From assembly GCA_017442805.1 (NCBI GenBank), contig JAFRZA010000023.1, forward strand, positions 1 to 53,952: a stretch of 53,952 nucleotides of DNA, read 5' to 3'. Positions 25,292 to 33,422 of the stretch are shown piece by piece. This stretch comes from Erysipelotrichaceae bacterium. GTDB lineage: Bacteria; Bacillota_I; Bacilli_A; Erysipelotrichales; Erysipelotrichaceae. Position numbers and translations under genes: made by a program. Positions within the stretch are counted from its first letter, which is position 1; each line of letters starts with the position of its first letter. The notes under the pieces were generated by a model that was given only the letters and a program-made list of their open reading frames with translations, ran no database searches and was not told the DNA's origin.

Positions 25292-27862
25292 TTACTTGAC
25301 CTCCATCCAGTTATTTCCCCAGGTCGACTGGGCCAGCAGGGGAACCTTCAGCTTCATGGCCTGTTCCATTTCCCGCTCCACCATCTCCATGATGACTTCC
25401 TTTTCCTCGACGGGTACGTTGAGGATCAGTTCGTCGTGGATCTGCAGGATCAGTTTGCTTTTGAGATTTCTTCTCTTAAGCTCATCATAGACCCGGATCA
25501 TTGCCAGCTTGATCAGGTCAGCGGCGCTGCCCTGCACCGGCGCGTTCATGGCCGCCCGCTTGCCGAATTCCCGGACGTTGCGGTCGGAGGAATTGATCTC
25601 GGGGATCTCCCTTCTTCTCTTCAGAATGGTGGTCACGTAGCCCTTTTCCTGACACTCCTTGATGGTGTTGTCCATGAACTCCCTGACCTTTGGGTACTGG
25701 CGGTAGTAGGTGTCAATGAAGTCCTTGGCCATGGAGACGGGGATCTGGAGCTGTTCGGAAAGGCCGAAGGCGCTCATGCCGTAGTCGATGCCGAAGTTGA
25801 TGGCCTTGGCCTGCCGGCGCATCGCGGAGGTGACGTTTTCCTCGCTGACGCCGAAGACGTCCATCGCCGTCTTGGTATGGATGTCCATGCCCCGGCAGAA
25901 GGCGTCGATCAGATTCTTTTCATCAGCCATGTGCGCCAGCATCCGCAGTTCCACCTGCGAATAGTCGGCTCCCACCAGCACGCAGCCCTCTTCAGGAACG
26001 AAGGCCGAGCGGATCAGCTGGGATTCCTCATTCCTGACCGATATGTTCTGCAGGTTGGGATCAGAAGACGACAGCCTTCCGGTTTCAGCGATGCACTGGT
26101 TGAAGACGGTATGGATCCTGCCGTCCTTCTGGATGTATTTCTTCAGCCCGTAGGCATAGGTTGAATATAATTTTGAATACTTGCGGTACTGCAGGATCTC
26201 ATCGATGATGGGGTGACGGTCCGCCAGCTTGCTTAAGACCTTGACGTCGGTGGAGCGCTTGGTGCTTCGCGTCAGCTGCAGCTCATCATAGATGACTTCA
26301 GCCAGCTGCTTGGGCGAGTTGATGTTGAACTGTTTGCCGGCCAGATCCCATACTCTTGACTGATGGTACTCGATCTTTTCGCTGGTTCTGGCGGCGATCT
26401 CATCGAGGGTGGACTCGTTGCAGCGGACGCCGGTCATTTCCATGTCAGCCAGAATGCGGGCGATGGGCAGCTCCAGCTGATAGTAGAGATCTTCCATGTC
26501 CTTTTCGTGCAGCTGCCCGCTGAGCTCTTCAGCCACGAAAAGCAGCCTGGAAGCCTGCTGGTTGAGCGGCTGGTAGTCGTCGCTGGCGTCAAAGAGGTCC
26601 AGCTGGGAAGCCGATTTCAGATCAGCGGTCAGCCCATAGCGGGCAAAGAGGTCGCTGATGTTCTTGAGCTTGCTGTCGCACAGGAAGGCCATGATCATCA
26701 GATCCTGGTTTTTTCCGCCCATCTCCAGTCCCTGGCCAGCCAGCAGGTGATGCCACTTCTTGATGTCGTAGACGATCTTCACCCTGTCTGACTCAAGGAA
26801 TTTCCTGATGTTTGAATCAGCGAGAAAATCGCTGAGTTTCATGTCCAGGCCGCCCTGCTGGTTGCACAGGGCTACCAGCCCGCCCTGCTCATCCAGGGCG
26901 ATGGCAGTCTTGTCGCTCAGAGAAGCTGCGGATACACTTGTGACGGTGATGAAGTTCTTTTCCCTGAACTGCCGCCCGGGAGTTTCGACTTTTACTTTTT
27001 CATTGCTGAGGTCGACCTTGTCAGCCAGCGAGCGCATGTCATAGCGCATGTAGAAATCGTAGGCGTCCCGGCCTTCGGGAACGCTGAGGCAGTCAGCGAC
27101 GTCGATGTTGATCTGAGCGTCAGTGATGATGGTGGCCAGCCGCTTGCTCATGAAGGCCTTATCCCTGTCGTTTATCAGGTTTTCCTGCAGCTTGCCCTTG
27201 ATCTCGTCGATGTGCTCATAGACGCCTTCGACGGTTTTATAATCGTTCAATAATTTGATGGCAGTCTTGTCGCCGACCTTATTGACGCCGGGAATGTTGT
27301 CGCTGGGATCCCCGGCCAGACCCTTGAGGTCGATGATCTGCCTGGGCACCAGGGTGAAGCGCTCGTAGACGGCCGCCGGATCCATCCGGGCCATCTCGGT
27401 GATGCCCTTCTGCATCAGCCAAACGGTGGTGTTGTCGTCAACCAGCTGGAGGATGTCCTTGTCGGAAGTCAGGATGCAGACCTCATAGTTGCGGTTCTGC
27501 GCCGCCAGGCAGCCGATGATGTCGTCGGCTTCCAGGCCTTCCTGCTCATAGCGGACGATGTGCAGGCTGTCGAGATATTCCCTGACTACCGGGAACTGGG
27601 CTACCAGATCTTCGGGGATCTCCCTTCTGGTGCCCTTGTACTCCGGATACTCCTTATGGCGGTAGGTGTCCTTGCCATGGTCAAAGGCGACCAGAACGTA
27701 CTTGGGGTCAATGGTCTTCAAGGCGCCGGTAAGCATCAGGGCAAAGCCGTAGATGGCGTTGGTCGGCACGCCTGAAGCCGAACTCATGCGGTTGCCGTAA
27801 GCCGTGGCGTAATAAGCCCTGAACAGCATGGAGTTGCCGTCGATCAGCAGCAGTTTTTCCAT
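25292..27862 (-). CDS. polA: DNA polymerase I
   Basis: Okazaki-fragment processing and repair polymerase, 856 residues. MEKLLLIDGNSMLFRAYY at 27862 has GGGGAGGA upstream; a longer frame was rejected. The 5'-3' nuclease domain (to about 290) is intact with YPEYKGTRREIP and EGLEADDIIG. The middle domain has no DxE at its first exonuclease motif (reads IALDEQGG), so proofreading is probably lost, as in Bacillus. Polymerase motifs: A GADYSQVELRMLAH, B RRQAKAINFGIDYGMS, C LQIHDELILN. It is followed without a gap by mutM-coaE. Confidence 0.97.
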   Translation of the reverse strand: MEKLLLIDGNSMLFRAYYATAYGNRMSSASGVPTNAIYGFALMLTGALKTIDPKYVLVAFDHGKDTYRHKEYPEYKGTRREIPEDLVAQFPVVREYLDSLHIVRYEQEGLEADDIIGCLAAQNRNYEVCILTSDKDILQLVDDNTTVWLMQKGITEMARMDPAAVYERFTLVPRQIIDLKGLAGDPSDNIPGVNKVGDKTAIKLLNDYKTVEGVYEHIDEIKGKLQENLINDRDKAFMSKRLATIITDAQINIDVADCLSVPEGRDAYDFYMRYDMRSLADKVDLSNEKVKVETPGRQFREKNFITVTSVSAASLSDKTAIALDEQGGLVALCNQQGGLDMKLSDFLADSNIRKFLESDRVKIVYDIKKWHHLLAGQGLEMGGKNQDLMIMAFLCDSKLKNISDLFARYGLTADLKSASQLDLFDASDDYQPLNQQASRLLFVAEELSGQLHEKDMEDLYYQLELPIARILADMEMTGVRCNESTLDEIAARTSEKIEYHQSRVWDLAGKQFNINSPKQLAEVIYDELQLTRSTKRSTDVKVLSKLADRHPIIDEILQYRKYSKLYSTYAYGLKKYIQKDGRIHTVFNQCIAETGRLSSSDPNLQNISVRNEESQLIRSAFVPEEGCVLVGADYSQVELRMLAHMADEKNLIDAFCRGMDIHTKTAMDVFGVSEENVTSAMRRQAKAINFGIDYGMSAFGLSEQLQIPVSMAKDFIDTYYRQYPKVREFMDNTIKECQEKGYVTTILKRRREIPEINSSDRNVREFGKRAAMNAPVQGSAADLIKLAMIRVYDELKRRNLKSKLILQIHDELILNVPVEEKEVIMEMVEREMEQAMKLKVPLLAQSTWGNNWMEVK

Positions 27863-27902
27863 AACATTTTCCTCCCCATAGAACAAATAGAAGCCTGAGC
27901 CT

Positions 27903-28874
27903 CTATTTGCTGTCTTTGAATGCTTTTTCCAGATTGGTCAGATTCTCATACATGATGGTCGTGTATGACTTGTTCTTTTCAATGTCTTCACTGGAGAGCC
28001 TGGTGAGCGAAGAAAGCTCAATGACCTCCAGCGAGAGATCGGTTTTCACCTGTTCGTAGAGTCTCTGCATGTCGGAAGGCAGCGTGGCGTCATAGACGAT
28101 GTACTTGACGTCTTCGTCCCTGATGCTGTCCTCAATGTACTGCAGCTGTTCCTCCGTCGGCAGGGCACCGTACTTGGAAAGGATCAGCGGATAGACTTCA
28201 ACGCCGTAGAGCTTCTGCCAGTTGCCGAAGCTGCAGGTGACGGTGACGATCTTGATGCCGGTCAGTTTCTTGAGTTCCTGATACTCGGCGTCCATGCGCA
28301 CGAAGTTCTGCTGCAGGGCCCTGAAGTTGTTTTCGAAGACCAGCGTGTCTTCCGGGTAATAACTGCACAGCCAGTCCTTGATGGTGGAAGCCATCGAGCT
28401 CATGGCGATGGGGTCCAGCCAGATGAACGGGTCCTTGCCGTAGACGTCGACATCCTTGAACAGGTCGCTGTCGTAGTAATCGCCTTCCTGAATGATGAAG
28501 GCGCCGTTGCCGGCCTTGACCGTGGTATAGCGCTTGAAGTCGTAGATGGCGGAAAGCGAAGCCAGGTTGATGGCTTCAAACTTGTAGTTGGTGAAGATCT
28601 CCGGATAGACGTCGATGTAGGGCTCCAGTTCGCCGATGTAAAGCAGCAGGGTGGTCCGGGAAAGGATCTCCTTGTAGTTCTGCACCAGAGAAGCGCGCTG
28701 AATGAAGGTGTCGGTGCTGATGTATTCCACATCGACCCGGTCACCGGCCAGCGCCTCAACCAGATATTTAACCGCGTACGTCGTTGTCGTCACGGTAGCT
28801 TTTTCATTCGTACAGCCGCACAGATTACCGGCCAATAGAGCTGTGATCAATAAAATGAGAAGTTTCTTTTTCAT
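27903..28874 (-). CDS. ZnuA/TroA-family lipoprotein lacking the usual metal ligands
   Basis: 323 residues with a lipobox (LCGC, Cys21). The fold signature of cluster A-I metal-binding proteins is clear: YIGELEPYIDVY, KDPFIWLDPIAMSSMA, SFGNWQKLYGVEVYPL, and KYIVYDATLPSD. The three family histidines are replaced: the first region has no His, DPH is DPF, and the tsH-xAf position reads TCSFGNW. Zinc or manganese binding is thus doubtful, and no permease or ATPase gene is nearby. It may bind another ligand or act as a surface lipoprotein. Starts an operon with polA; SD GGAGG six bases upstream. Confidence 0.8.
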   Translation of the reverse strand: MKKKLLILLITALLAGNLCGCTNEKATVTTTTYAVKYLVEALAGDRVDVEYISTDTFIQRASLVQNYKEILSRTTLLLYIGELEPYIDVYPEIFTNYKFEAINLASLSAIYDFKRYTTVKAGNGAFIIQEGDYYDSDLFKDVDVYGKDPFIWLDPIAMSSMASTIKDWLCSYYPEDTLVFENNFRALQQNFVRMDAEYQELKKLTGIKIVTVTCSFGNWQKLYGVEVYPLILSKYGALPTEEQLQYIEDSIRDEDVKYIVYDATLPSDMQRLYEQVKTDLSLEVIELSSLTRLSSEDIEKNKSYTTIMYENLTNLEKAFKDSK

Positions 28875-28895
28875 TGTCCGCCTCCGTAGATTTAT

Positions 28896-28904
28896 ATTAT
28901 AACA
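28896..28904 (-). promoter_or_regulatory. Promoter of the lipoprotein-polA-mutM/coaE operon
   Basis: On the minus strand a TG-extended perfect -10 (TG, T, TATAAT; 28904-28896), with TTCATA 18 bases upstream as a weak -35. The predicted start is about 15 bases before the lipoprotein start codon. Confidence 0.6.
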
Positions 28905-28937
28905 TAATTCTCCGCGGCTTATGAAATGTCTTTTCGT

Positions 28938-29612
28938 TCAGATCCGCTCGTGCTGGCGGTAGCTGTAGTAGTCGTTGAAGGATACGATGATGTGATCCTT
29001 CAGCGGGATGTTCATCATCCTTCCCGCCCTTTCCAGCTGGGCAGTCGTCAGGTTGTCGGCCAGGGAAGGTTCGACGATCTGCGAGGGGTGATTGTGGGCG
29101 ATGATCAGAGAACTGGCCTTCAGCCGCATGGCCTGCCGGTAGATCTCCCCGGGCTCAACGGAGACCACGTTGTTGGCCCCCTGAGCCAGCCGGACGTAGC
29201 TGATCACCCGGTTATGGCTGTTGAGAAAGATGGCCAGGAAGTATTCCTGGTCCCGGTTGCCGATGAAGCAGCGCAGCCAGCTGATCAGCGCTTTCGGATC
29301 GCTGATGACGTCCGACATCAGCGTCTTTTGATAGTTGACCCTTCTGATGATCTCCAGACAGGCCAGTATCTCGCTGCCCTTGGCCAGTCCGATGCCGGGC
29401 AGTTCCATTATCTCGTTAAGGGAGAGATTCAGCAGCCCGGCCAGGCCGCCGGAGAGGTTGAGGATCTTTTCAGCCAGCGCAACGGCACTGTTTCCTCTGG
29501 TGCCGTTGCGCAGGATCAGGGCCAGCAGTTCGCTGTCTGAAAGCGATCCGATGCCCCGGTCCATGACCTTCTCCCGGGGTTTCAAGGTGCGGTCCCAGTC
29601 TTTCAGCGTCAT
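28938..29612 (-). CDS. radC: RadC-family JAB/MPN protein
   Basis: 224 residues. An N-terminal helix-hairpin-helix area (LMELPGIGLAKGSEILACLE, shown here in part) precedes a JAB-like domain with HNHPSQIVEPSLAD, the metal-binding HxH...D motif. RadC (YsxA/YkfG group) was once linked to repair; its role is unresolved. The ATG at 29612 overlaps the TGA of the upstream 38-codon gene (TGATG), indicating coupling; an adjoining GTG one codon earlier is less likely. Confidence 0.85.
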   Translation of the reverse strand: MTLKDWDRTLKPREKVMDRGIGSLSDSELLALILRNGTRGNSAVALAEKILNLSGGLAGLLNLSLNEIMELPGIGLAKGSEILACLEIIRRVNYQKTLMSDVISDPKALISWLRCFIGNRDQEYFLAIFLNSHNRVISYVRLAQGANNVVSVEPGEIYRQAMRLKASSLIIAHNHPSQIVEPSLADNLTTAQLERAGRMMNIPLKDHIIVSFNDYYSYRQHERI

Positions 29613-29728
29613 CACTTGAAGGTGATCTTCAGCTTGGCAAAACTGAAGCTTCCGGAAGAAGCCAGAGCCAGCTTGACGATGGTCACGCCCAGTGCCAGCA
29701 TGATCAGCCAGATGAACAGCTTATTCAT
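29612..29728 (-). CDS. Small membrane peptide, 38 residues, coupled to radC
   Basis: Begins ATG after AAGGAGGTGATAGGGA, a near-perfect ribosome binding site. The peptide has one hydrophobic segment (LFIWLIMLALGVTIVKLALA, residues 4-23) and a short basic tail ending KLKITFK. Its TGA overlaps the radC start. The excellent SD, position directly between another small gene and radC, and coupling support a real gene. I do not recognise a family; a membrane anchor or regulator is only a guess. Confidence 0.7.
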   Translation of the reverse strand: MNKLFIWLIMLALGVTIVKLALASSGSFSFAKLKITFK

Positions 29729-29744
29729 TCCCTATCACCTCCTT

Positions 29745-29858
29745 CTAGCGGCGCCAGCTGATGCCGAAGCCAAACAGTTTGATCCTTCCCCGGCTGGAAA
29801 GAATGATGCGGAAGATGATGTAGGCCAGCCCGGCCACTAATACTTTCTCAAACAGCAT
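29745..29858 (-). CDS. Small membrane peptide, 37 residues, with SD inside a hairpin
   Basis: ATG at 29858 preceded by AGGAGG. The N-terminus is hydrophobic (MLFEKVLVAGLAYIIFRIIL, residues 1-20) followed by a basic, aromatic tail (IKLFGFGISWRR). The stop is 16 bases before the next small gene and that gap is wholly the next SD. Its own SD forms one arm of the perfect hairpin at 29865-29896, so initiation could be regulated. No family recognised; it resembles its neighbour in plan (membrane helix plus short basic C-terminus). Confidence 0.65.
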   Translation of the reverse strand: MLFEKVLVAGLAYIIFRIILSSRGRIKLFGFGISWRR

Positions 29859-29864
29859 AAGAAA

Positions 29865-29896
29865 ACCTCCTGATTAATGATTCGCCGTCAGGAGGT
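29865..29896 (-). promoter_or_regulatory. Hairpin combining terminator and SD sequestration
   Basis: Perfect nine-base-pair inverted repeat, arms 29888-29896 and 29865-29873 (ACCTCCTGA/TCAGGAGGT) with a 14-base loop. On the minus strand it is followed by TTTCTTATG, so it looks like the terminator of the Cof-type gene, yet the 3' arm contains the AGGAGG of the 37-residue peptide. Confidence 0.7.
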
Positions 29897-29915
29897 CCGT
29901 TTCCTTAATTAAACC

Positions 29916-30734
29916 TTATAAGTAATTCTCACCGATCAGATGATCGTAGATGAACTGGGCGACTCCGGCTTCGGCGTCGCTCTTCAGCACGTAAGTGGCC
30001 GCCTTTCTGGCGTTTACCGAGCCGTTGGCCACGCATCCGGAGACAAACGCCGCCTGCAGCATCTCGATGTCATTGTCATTGTCGCCGGTCGCCGCCATCT
30101 CTTCAGGCCTGATGCCGGCGTCCTTCATGGCCTGCTGAAGGCCCCAGTACTTGTTGGCGTGCTTGGGCGAAATGTCCATGACCGGGCGCTGAGGCACGTT
30201 GAAGTTGTAGGCGTCGCGGTCCTTCGGCGGTATGGTGTCGATGAAGCTGTACATGTCCTTTTCATCATCGAAGAATTCCAGCTGACAGACATCTCCCCTG
30301 ATGAAGCTGAGGATGTTCTTGCTGATGAGGACGTCCATGTCGACGTTCTGAAAGTCGTAGTCGACGATGTTGGAGTAATTAGTGGCATAGATGAAGTTGT
30401 CCTGCATGGCGCTGAAGCCCACGCCCAGCTGTTTGGACATGTCGTAGAAGTAGCGGATCTCATCCTGGCTGAAGGACTCATTAGCCAGTACCTTGCCGTC
30501 GGAAAGCCGGACCACGTAAGCCCCGTTATGGACGACGGCGTAGCCGTTATGATTTTTCAGATCAAACATCTCGGCGACCTCAATGATGCCGGTATAGGAA
30601 CGGGAGGAAGCCAGGGCGATGATGACGCCGCGGTCCACCAGTTCCCTGATGGCCCGGATGTTTTCCTCGGGTATCCTCTTTATTTCCTCGCTGTAGAGCG
30701 TGTGGTCAATGTCGGTCGCGAATAACTTGATCAT
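29916..30734 (-). CDS. Cof-type HAD-family phosphatase
   Basis: 272 residues. HAD motif I DIDHTLYS at residues 7-14, motif II LASSRSYTG near 40, a Cof-type (IIB) cap in the middle, and motif IV GDNDNDIEML near 220 with MAATGDNDND. Probable phosphatase of sugar phosphates, FMN or similar small substrates; the specific substrate cannot be read from sequence. Start has GGAGGACAG upstream. A TAGAAT -10 with TTGCGA 16 bases before it lies at 30754-30781. Confidence 0.88.
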   Translation of the reverse strand: MIKLFATDIDHTLYSEEIKRIPEENIRAIRELVDRGVIIALASSRSYTGIIEVAEMFDLKNHNGYAVVHNGAYVVRLSDGKVLANESFSQDEIRYFYDMSKQLGVGFSAMQDNFIYATNYSNIVDYDFQNVDMDVLISKNILSFIRGDVCQLEFFDDEKDMYSFIDTIPPKDRDAYNFNVPQRPVMDISPKHANKYWGLQQAMKDAGIRPEEMAATGDNDNDIEMLQAAFVSGCVANGSVNARKAATYVLKSDAEAGVAQFIYDHLIGENYL

Positions 30735-30753
30735 GTTGCTGTCCTCCGGCTAT

Positions 30754-30781
30754 ATTCTAACCTATTTGTCCTCTTTCGCAA
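30754..30781 (-). promoter_or_regulatory. Promoter of the Cof-type phosphatase gene
   Basis: On the minus strand TTGCGA (30781-30776), 16 bases, TAGAAT (30759-30754). Moderate match to consensus. Confidence 0.45.
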
Positions 30782-30823
30782 AACAAAAGGACTTCGGGAA
30801 CCGGAATCCTCATTGATGGGATC

Positions 30824-31345
30824 TTACAGATCGAGCCAGGCGTAGTTCTCCTTTCTCGGCTTTGGCTCCGGAAGCGGGCCTTCATAGTGGCCGACGATCA
30901 GATTGCCGATGCCTTCGTAATCGCCTTCAATGCCCCACTGCTTAAGCAGCGCCTTGCCCTCTTCCGTCTCAAAGGTCTCCCTGGCCCGGTGGATCCAGCA
31001 GCTGCCCAAACCCAGAGCATGGGCGGCGTTCATCATATTGCCCATGACCAGTGAGCCGTCGTAGACGTGGGTGTGGATGTTCTTGTCCGCCAGTACGACG
31101 ATTACCGTAGTGGCGCCGTAGAAGGGATTGCCGACCGGGTTGCCGACTGAAGTGCAGTTGAGCTCTTCAAGCTTCTTCAGAGTCTCGGGATTCTGCACGG
31201 CGACCATGATGGCTGACTGACGGCCCATGCCGCTGGCAGCGTACTTGCCGGCTTCCAGGATCTTATCAAGATCTTCCCGGCTGACCTTTTCGTCAGTATA
31301 GGCTCTGACGCTTCTTCTCGTTAACAGGTTTTCCAATGCTTCCAT
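30824..31345 (-). CDS. Nitroreductase-family FMN oxidoreductase
   Basis: 173 residues. MEALENLLTRRSVRAYTDEKVS is the typical N-terminus with the RRSVR FMN-phosphate-binding arginines; AGKYAASGMGRQ and LGLGSCWIHRARETFE are further family signatures. Reduces nitro compounds, quinones or flavins with NAD(P)H; the physiological substrate is not known. A weak, bulged hairpin with a TTTTGTTTTG tail follows the stop (30790-30820). Divergent from the HAD gene at 31465. Confidence 0.9.
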   Translation of the reverse strand: MEALENLLTRRSVRAYTDEKVSREDLDKILEAGKYAASGMGRQSAIMVAVQNPETLKKLEELNCTSVGNPVGNPFYGATTVIVVLADKNIHTHVYDGSLVMGNMMNAAHALGLGSCWIHRARETFETEEGKALLKQWGIEGDYEGIGNLIVGHYEGPLPEPKPRKENYAWLDL

Positions 31346-31380
31346 ATTATGTTTCCTTTCCGCTTATGTCTTACACCATA

Positions 31381-31386
31381 ATTATA
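31381..31386 (-). promoter_or_regulatory. -10 box of the nitroreductase gene
   Basis: Perfect TATAAT on the minus strand, 35 bases before the start codon; no recognisable -35. The region between the divergent genes also holds a 14-base near-palindrome centred on AGTACT at 31406-31411. Confidence 0.4.
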
Positions 31387-31429
31387 AACGGAAATGCCAC
31401 GGCACAGTACTGCCATGACCGCAAAACAT

Positions 31430-31458
31430 TTGACTATTCGCCTTCTTCAAGGTATGGT
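31430..31458 (+). promoter_or_regulatory. Promoter of the HAD phosphatase gene, close to the start codon
   Basis: TTGACT (31430-31435), 17 bases, TATGGT (31453-31458). The predicted transcription start coincides with the ATG at 31465. Confidence 0.5.
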
Positions 31459-31464
31459 AAGCAT

Positions 31465-32151
31465 ATGGAAAGAATTATCAGAGGCGTCATCTTCGACATG
31501 GACGGCGTCATTACCGACTCGGAAGTCTATGCCCGCAAGGCCTATCAGGAAACATGCAGGGAAAAAGGCATCGAATACGATGACTCCTTTTACCGCCGGC
31601 TTTTCGGCATCAACTATGACTACGCTCACAAGCTGTTCATGAAGTACTACGGTCCCGACGAAGAGTTCATCACCTCTCTGCAGGACGGCTATCTCAATCT
31701 GCTGATGCGCTGGATCGCCGAAGGCGTCGTTCCCTTCAAGCCGGGAGCCATTGAACTGATCAGCTGGCTCAACGAGCATGATTTCCCCATCTGCCTGGCC
31801 ACTTCCTCGGGAATGAGAAAGATCAGGTCAGCCTTCAACTCCCACGGTTTGGAAGTGCCTTTCAAGTACATCGTCACCGGAGAGGACGTCACCCGTTCCA
31901 AGCCGGACCCGGAGATCTTTCTGAAGTCCGCGGAAAAGATGGGTCTGGGCATCGAGGAATGCATGGTCGTCGAAGACTCCTATCAGGGCGTTCAGGCTGC
32001 CATTACCTGCAACAGCGTCTCCTGCATGGTGCCCGACATCCTTGAGCCCACCGAAGAGATGAAGCAGCAGCTCTGTTATCTGAAAAAGGACCTTTTTGAG
32101 GTCCTGGAAGTTCTTAAACCGTACGTAAGCCCTTCGGAAGCCGGTTCTTGA
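31465..32151 (+). CDS. HAD-family phosphatase, beta-phosphoglucomutase-like
   Basis: 228 residues. Motif I FDMDGVITDSE (residues 9-19), motif II LATSSGM near 115, motif III lysine in RSKPDPEIF near 148, motif IV VVEDSYQGVQAA near 170. A helical cap (subfamily I) lies after motif I. Likely acts on a sugar phosphate; phosphatase versus mutase cannot be decided. The longer upstream frame was rejected because it contains no SD and lies within the divergent promoter region. No SD precedes the chosen ATG either, consistent with a leaderless transcript. Its last 38 bases overlap the convergent rsmF-like gene. Confidence 0.85.
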   Translation: MERIIRGVIFDMDGVITDSEVYARKAYQETCREKGIEYDDSFYRRLFGINYDYAHKLFMKYYGPDEEFITSLQDGYLNLLMRWIAEGVVPFKPGAIELISWLNEHDFPICLATSSGMRKIRSAFNSHGLEVPFKYIVTGEDVTRSKPDPEIFLKSAEKMGLGIEECMVVEDSYQGVQAAITCNSVSCMVPDILEPTEEMKQQLCYLKKDLFEVLEVLKPYVSPSEAGS

Positions 32152-33418
32152 GCTGACTGCCGTCGGACTTGCTGAAACCGATCGGCACCTGACGGTAAGT
32201 GATCTGCAGGTAGCCTCTGGGCGCGTTTCGGAATAATGATTCGCCTTTCAGCCAGCGGCTGAGCTCATCAGCATCTGTGATCTCACAGGTGTTTTTTAAT
32301 CCGGGGAAGCTGATGAAGAAGTGATGGTGAGGCTCCAGACGGCCCTTGATCAGTTCACCCAGCAGAATGCCCTGGCGCAGCACGGCAGCGTTGAGGTCAT
32401 AAAGCGGCTGCGAAGAGACATAGACGCGATCATTGATGACCGTGTATTTCAGATCTTCCCGTCCGACTTCCTTAAGAAAAGCGTCGACGGTCTTATCGTG
32501 GCTGCAGCTGAGCTGTCTGAGTCTGGCCTGACAAACTTCTGATGTCCGGATCATCTTGGCAACGAAGTGACCCTCACCGCCCTGCCAGGGGAACGCCCGG
32601 CGGCAGTAACCCTTTTCGTCAAAGCCCTTCTGCCCGCAGCTTAAGCCGCTGTCGACCAGCTGGAAATCGGGATGATCAGCCAGAAAAGCCGAAACGACTT
32701 CTTCGTCTTCCTGAACGCTGAAGGTGCAGGTGGAATAGACCAGCACGCCGTTCTGTCTTACCGTCAGGGCTGCCTGATCCAGGATGGCCAGCTGCCTTCT
32801 GGCGCAGGCTCTGACGGTGCCTTCAGTAAAGTCATTAACCGTTTCCGGGAACTTGCGGAACATGCCGCTGCCCGAACAGGGAGCGTCAACCAGCACCTTG
32901 TCACATAAGCCCTGCAGCTGAGGGCAGAGATTCTCGGTGGTGCTGTTGGTGATCAGGTAATTGTCCGCTCCCCATCTTTCCAGATTGGAAAGCAGGGTGT
33001 TAGCCCGCTTGCGGTCGTATTCATTGGCAAACAGAAAGCCGCTCCTGCCCAGCCGGCTGAGTATCTGGGTGCTCTTGCCTCCCGGGGCAGCGCAGAGATC
33101 CAGCACGATGTCGCCTTCCCTAACATCCAGGGCATTGACCGCCATGGTGGCGCTGGGTTCCTGCAGGTAGTACAGGCCGGCCAGATGGAAGGGGTGCTTG
33201 CCGTACTTCTGCTCGTCATTAATGTAATAAGTATCCTGATCAAAGGGGGTCTGCTCTCCCAAAGCGATCTCCTGTTCGATCAGCTGTCTGTCTGCCTTCA
33301 GCGGGTTGACGCGCAGCGACTTATATAAGGGCTCATCAAAAGAGGCTACGAGCCTGTCGTAGTCTTCTTTCAATAATTCCTTCATCTGTTCAAGATAATA
33401 CTGATTGTCGATTTTCAT
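32114..33418 (-). CDS. rRNA cytosine-C5 methyltransferase, RsmB/RsmF (Nol1/Nop2/Sun) family
   Basis: 434 residues. SAM-binding motif I VLDLCAAPGGKSTQ near 106-118, motif IV DAPCSGSGMFRK near 175-186 and motif VI YSTCTFSVQEDEEVV near 228 carry the two catalytic cysteines. The C-terminal ~120 residues form the PUA-like domain of RsmF/YebU-type enzymes (SLFRNAPRGYLQITYRQVPIG). It methylates 16S rRNA cytosine. It starts four bases after the uppP stop and so is probably its operon partner; the SD is weak. Confidence 0.9.
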   Translation of the reverse strand: MKIDNQYYLEQMKELLKEDYDRLVASFDEPLYKSLRVNPLKADRQLIEQEIALGEQTPFDQDTYYINDEQKYGKHPFHLAGLYYLQEPSATMAVNALDVREGDIVLDLCAAPGGKSTQILSRLGRSGFLFANEYDRKRANTLLSNLERWGADNYLITNSTTENLCPQLQGLCDKVLVDAPCSGSGMFRKFPETVNDFTEGTVRACARRQLAILDQAALTVRQNGVLVYSTCTFSVQEDEEVVSAFLADHPDFQLVDSGLSCGQKGFDEKGYCRRAFPWQGGEGHFVAKMIRTSEVCQARLRQLSCSHDKTVDAFLKEVGREDLKYTVINDRVYVSSQPLYDLNAAVLRQGILLGELIKGRLEPHHHFFISFPGLKNTCEITDADELSRWLKGESLFRNAPRGYLQITYRQVPIGFSKSDGSQLKNRLPKGLRTV

Positions 33419-33422
33419 CTGC

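Noticed and set aside
29916..30734. Cof-type phosphatase as a sporulation or sugar phosphatase of defined substrate
   Set aside because: HAD substrate specificity cannot be read from motifs alone.
31406..31411. Palindrome around AGTACT between divergent nitroreductase and HAD genes as an operator
   Set aside because: Short, imperfect arms; such motifs arise by chance. Mentioned only in the promoter entry.
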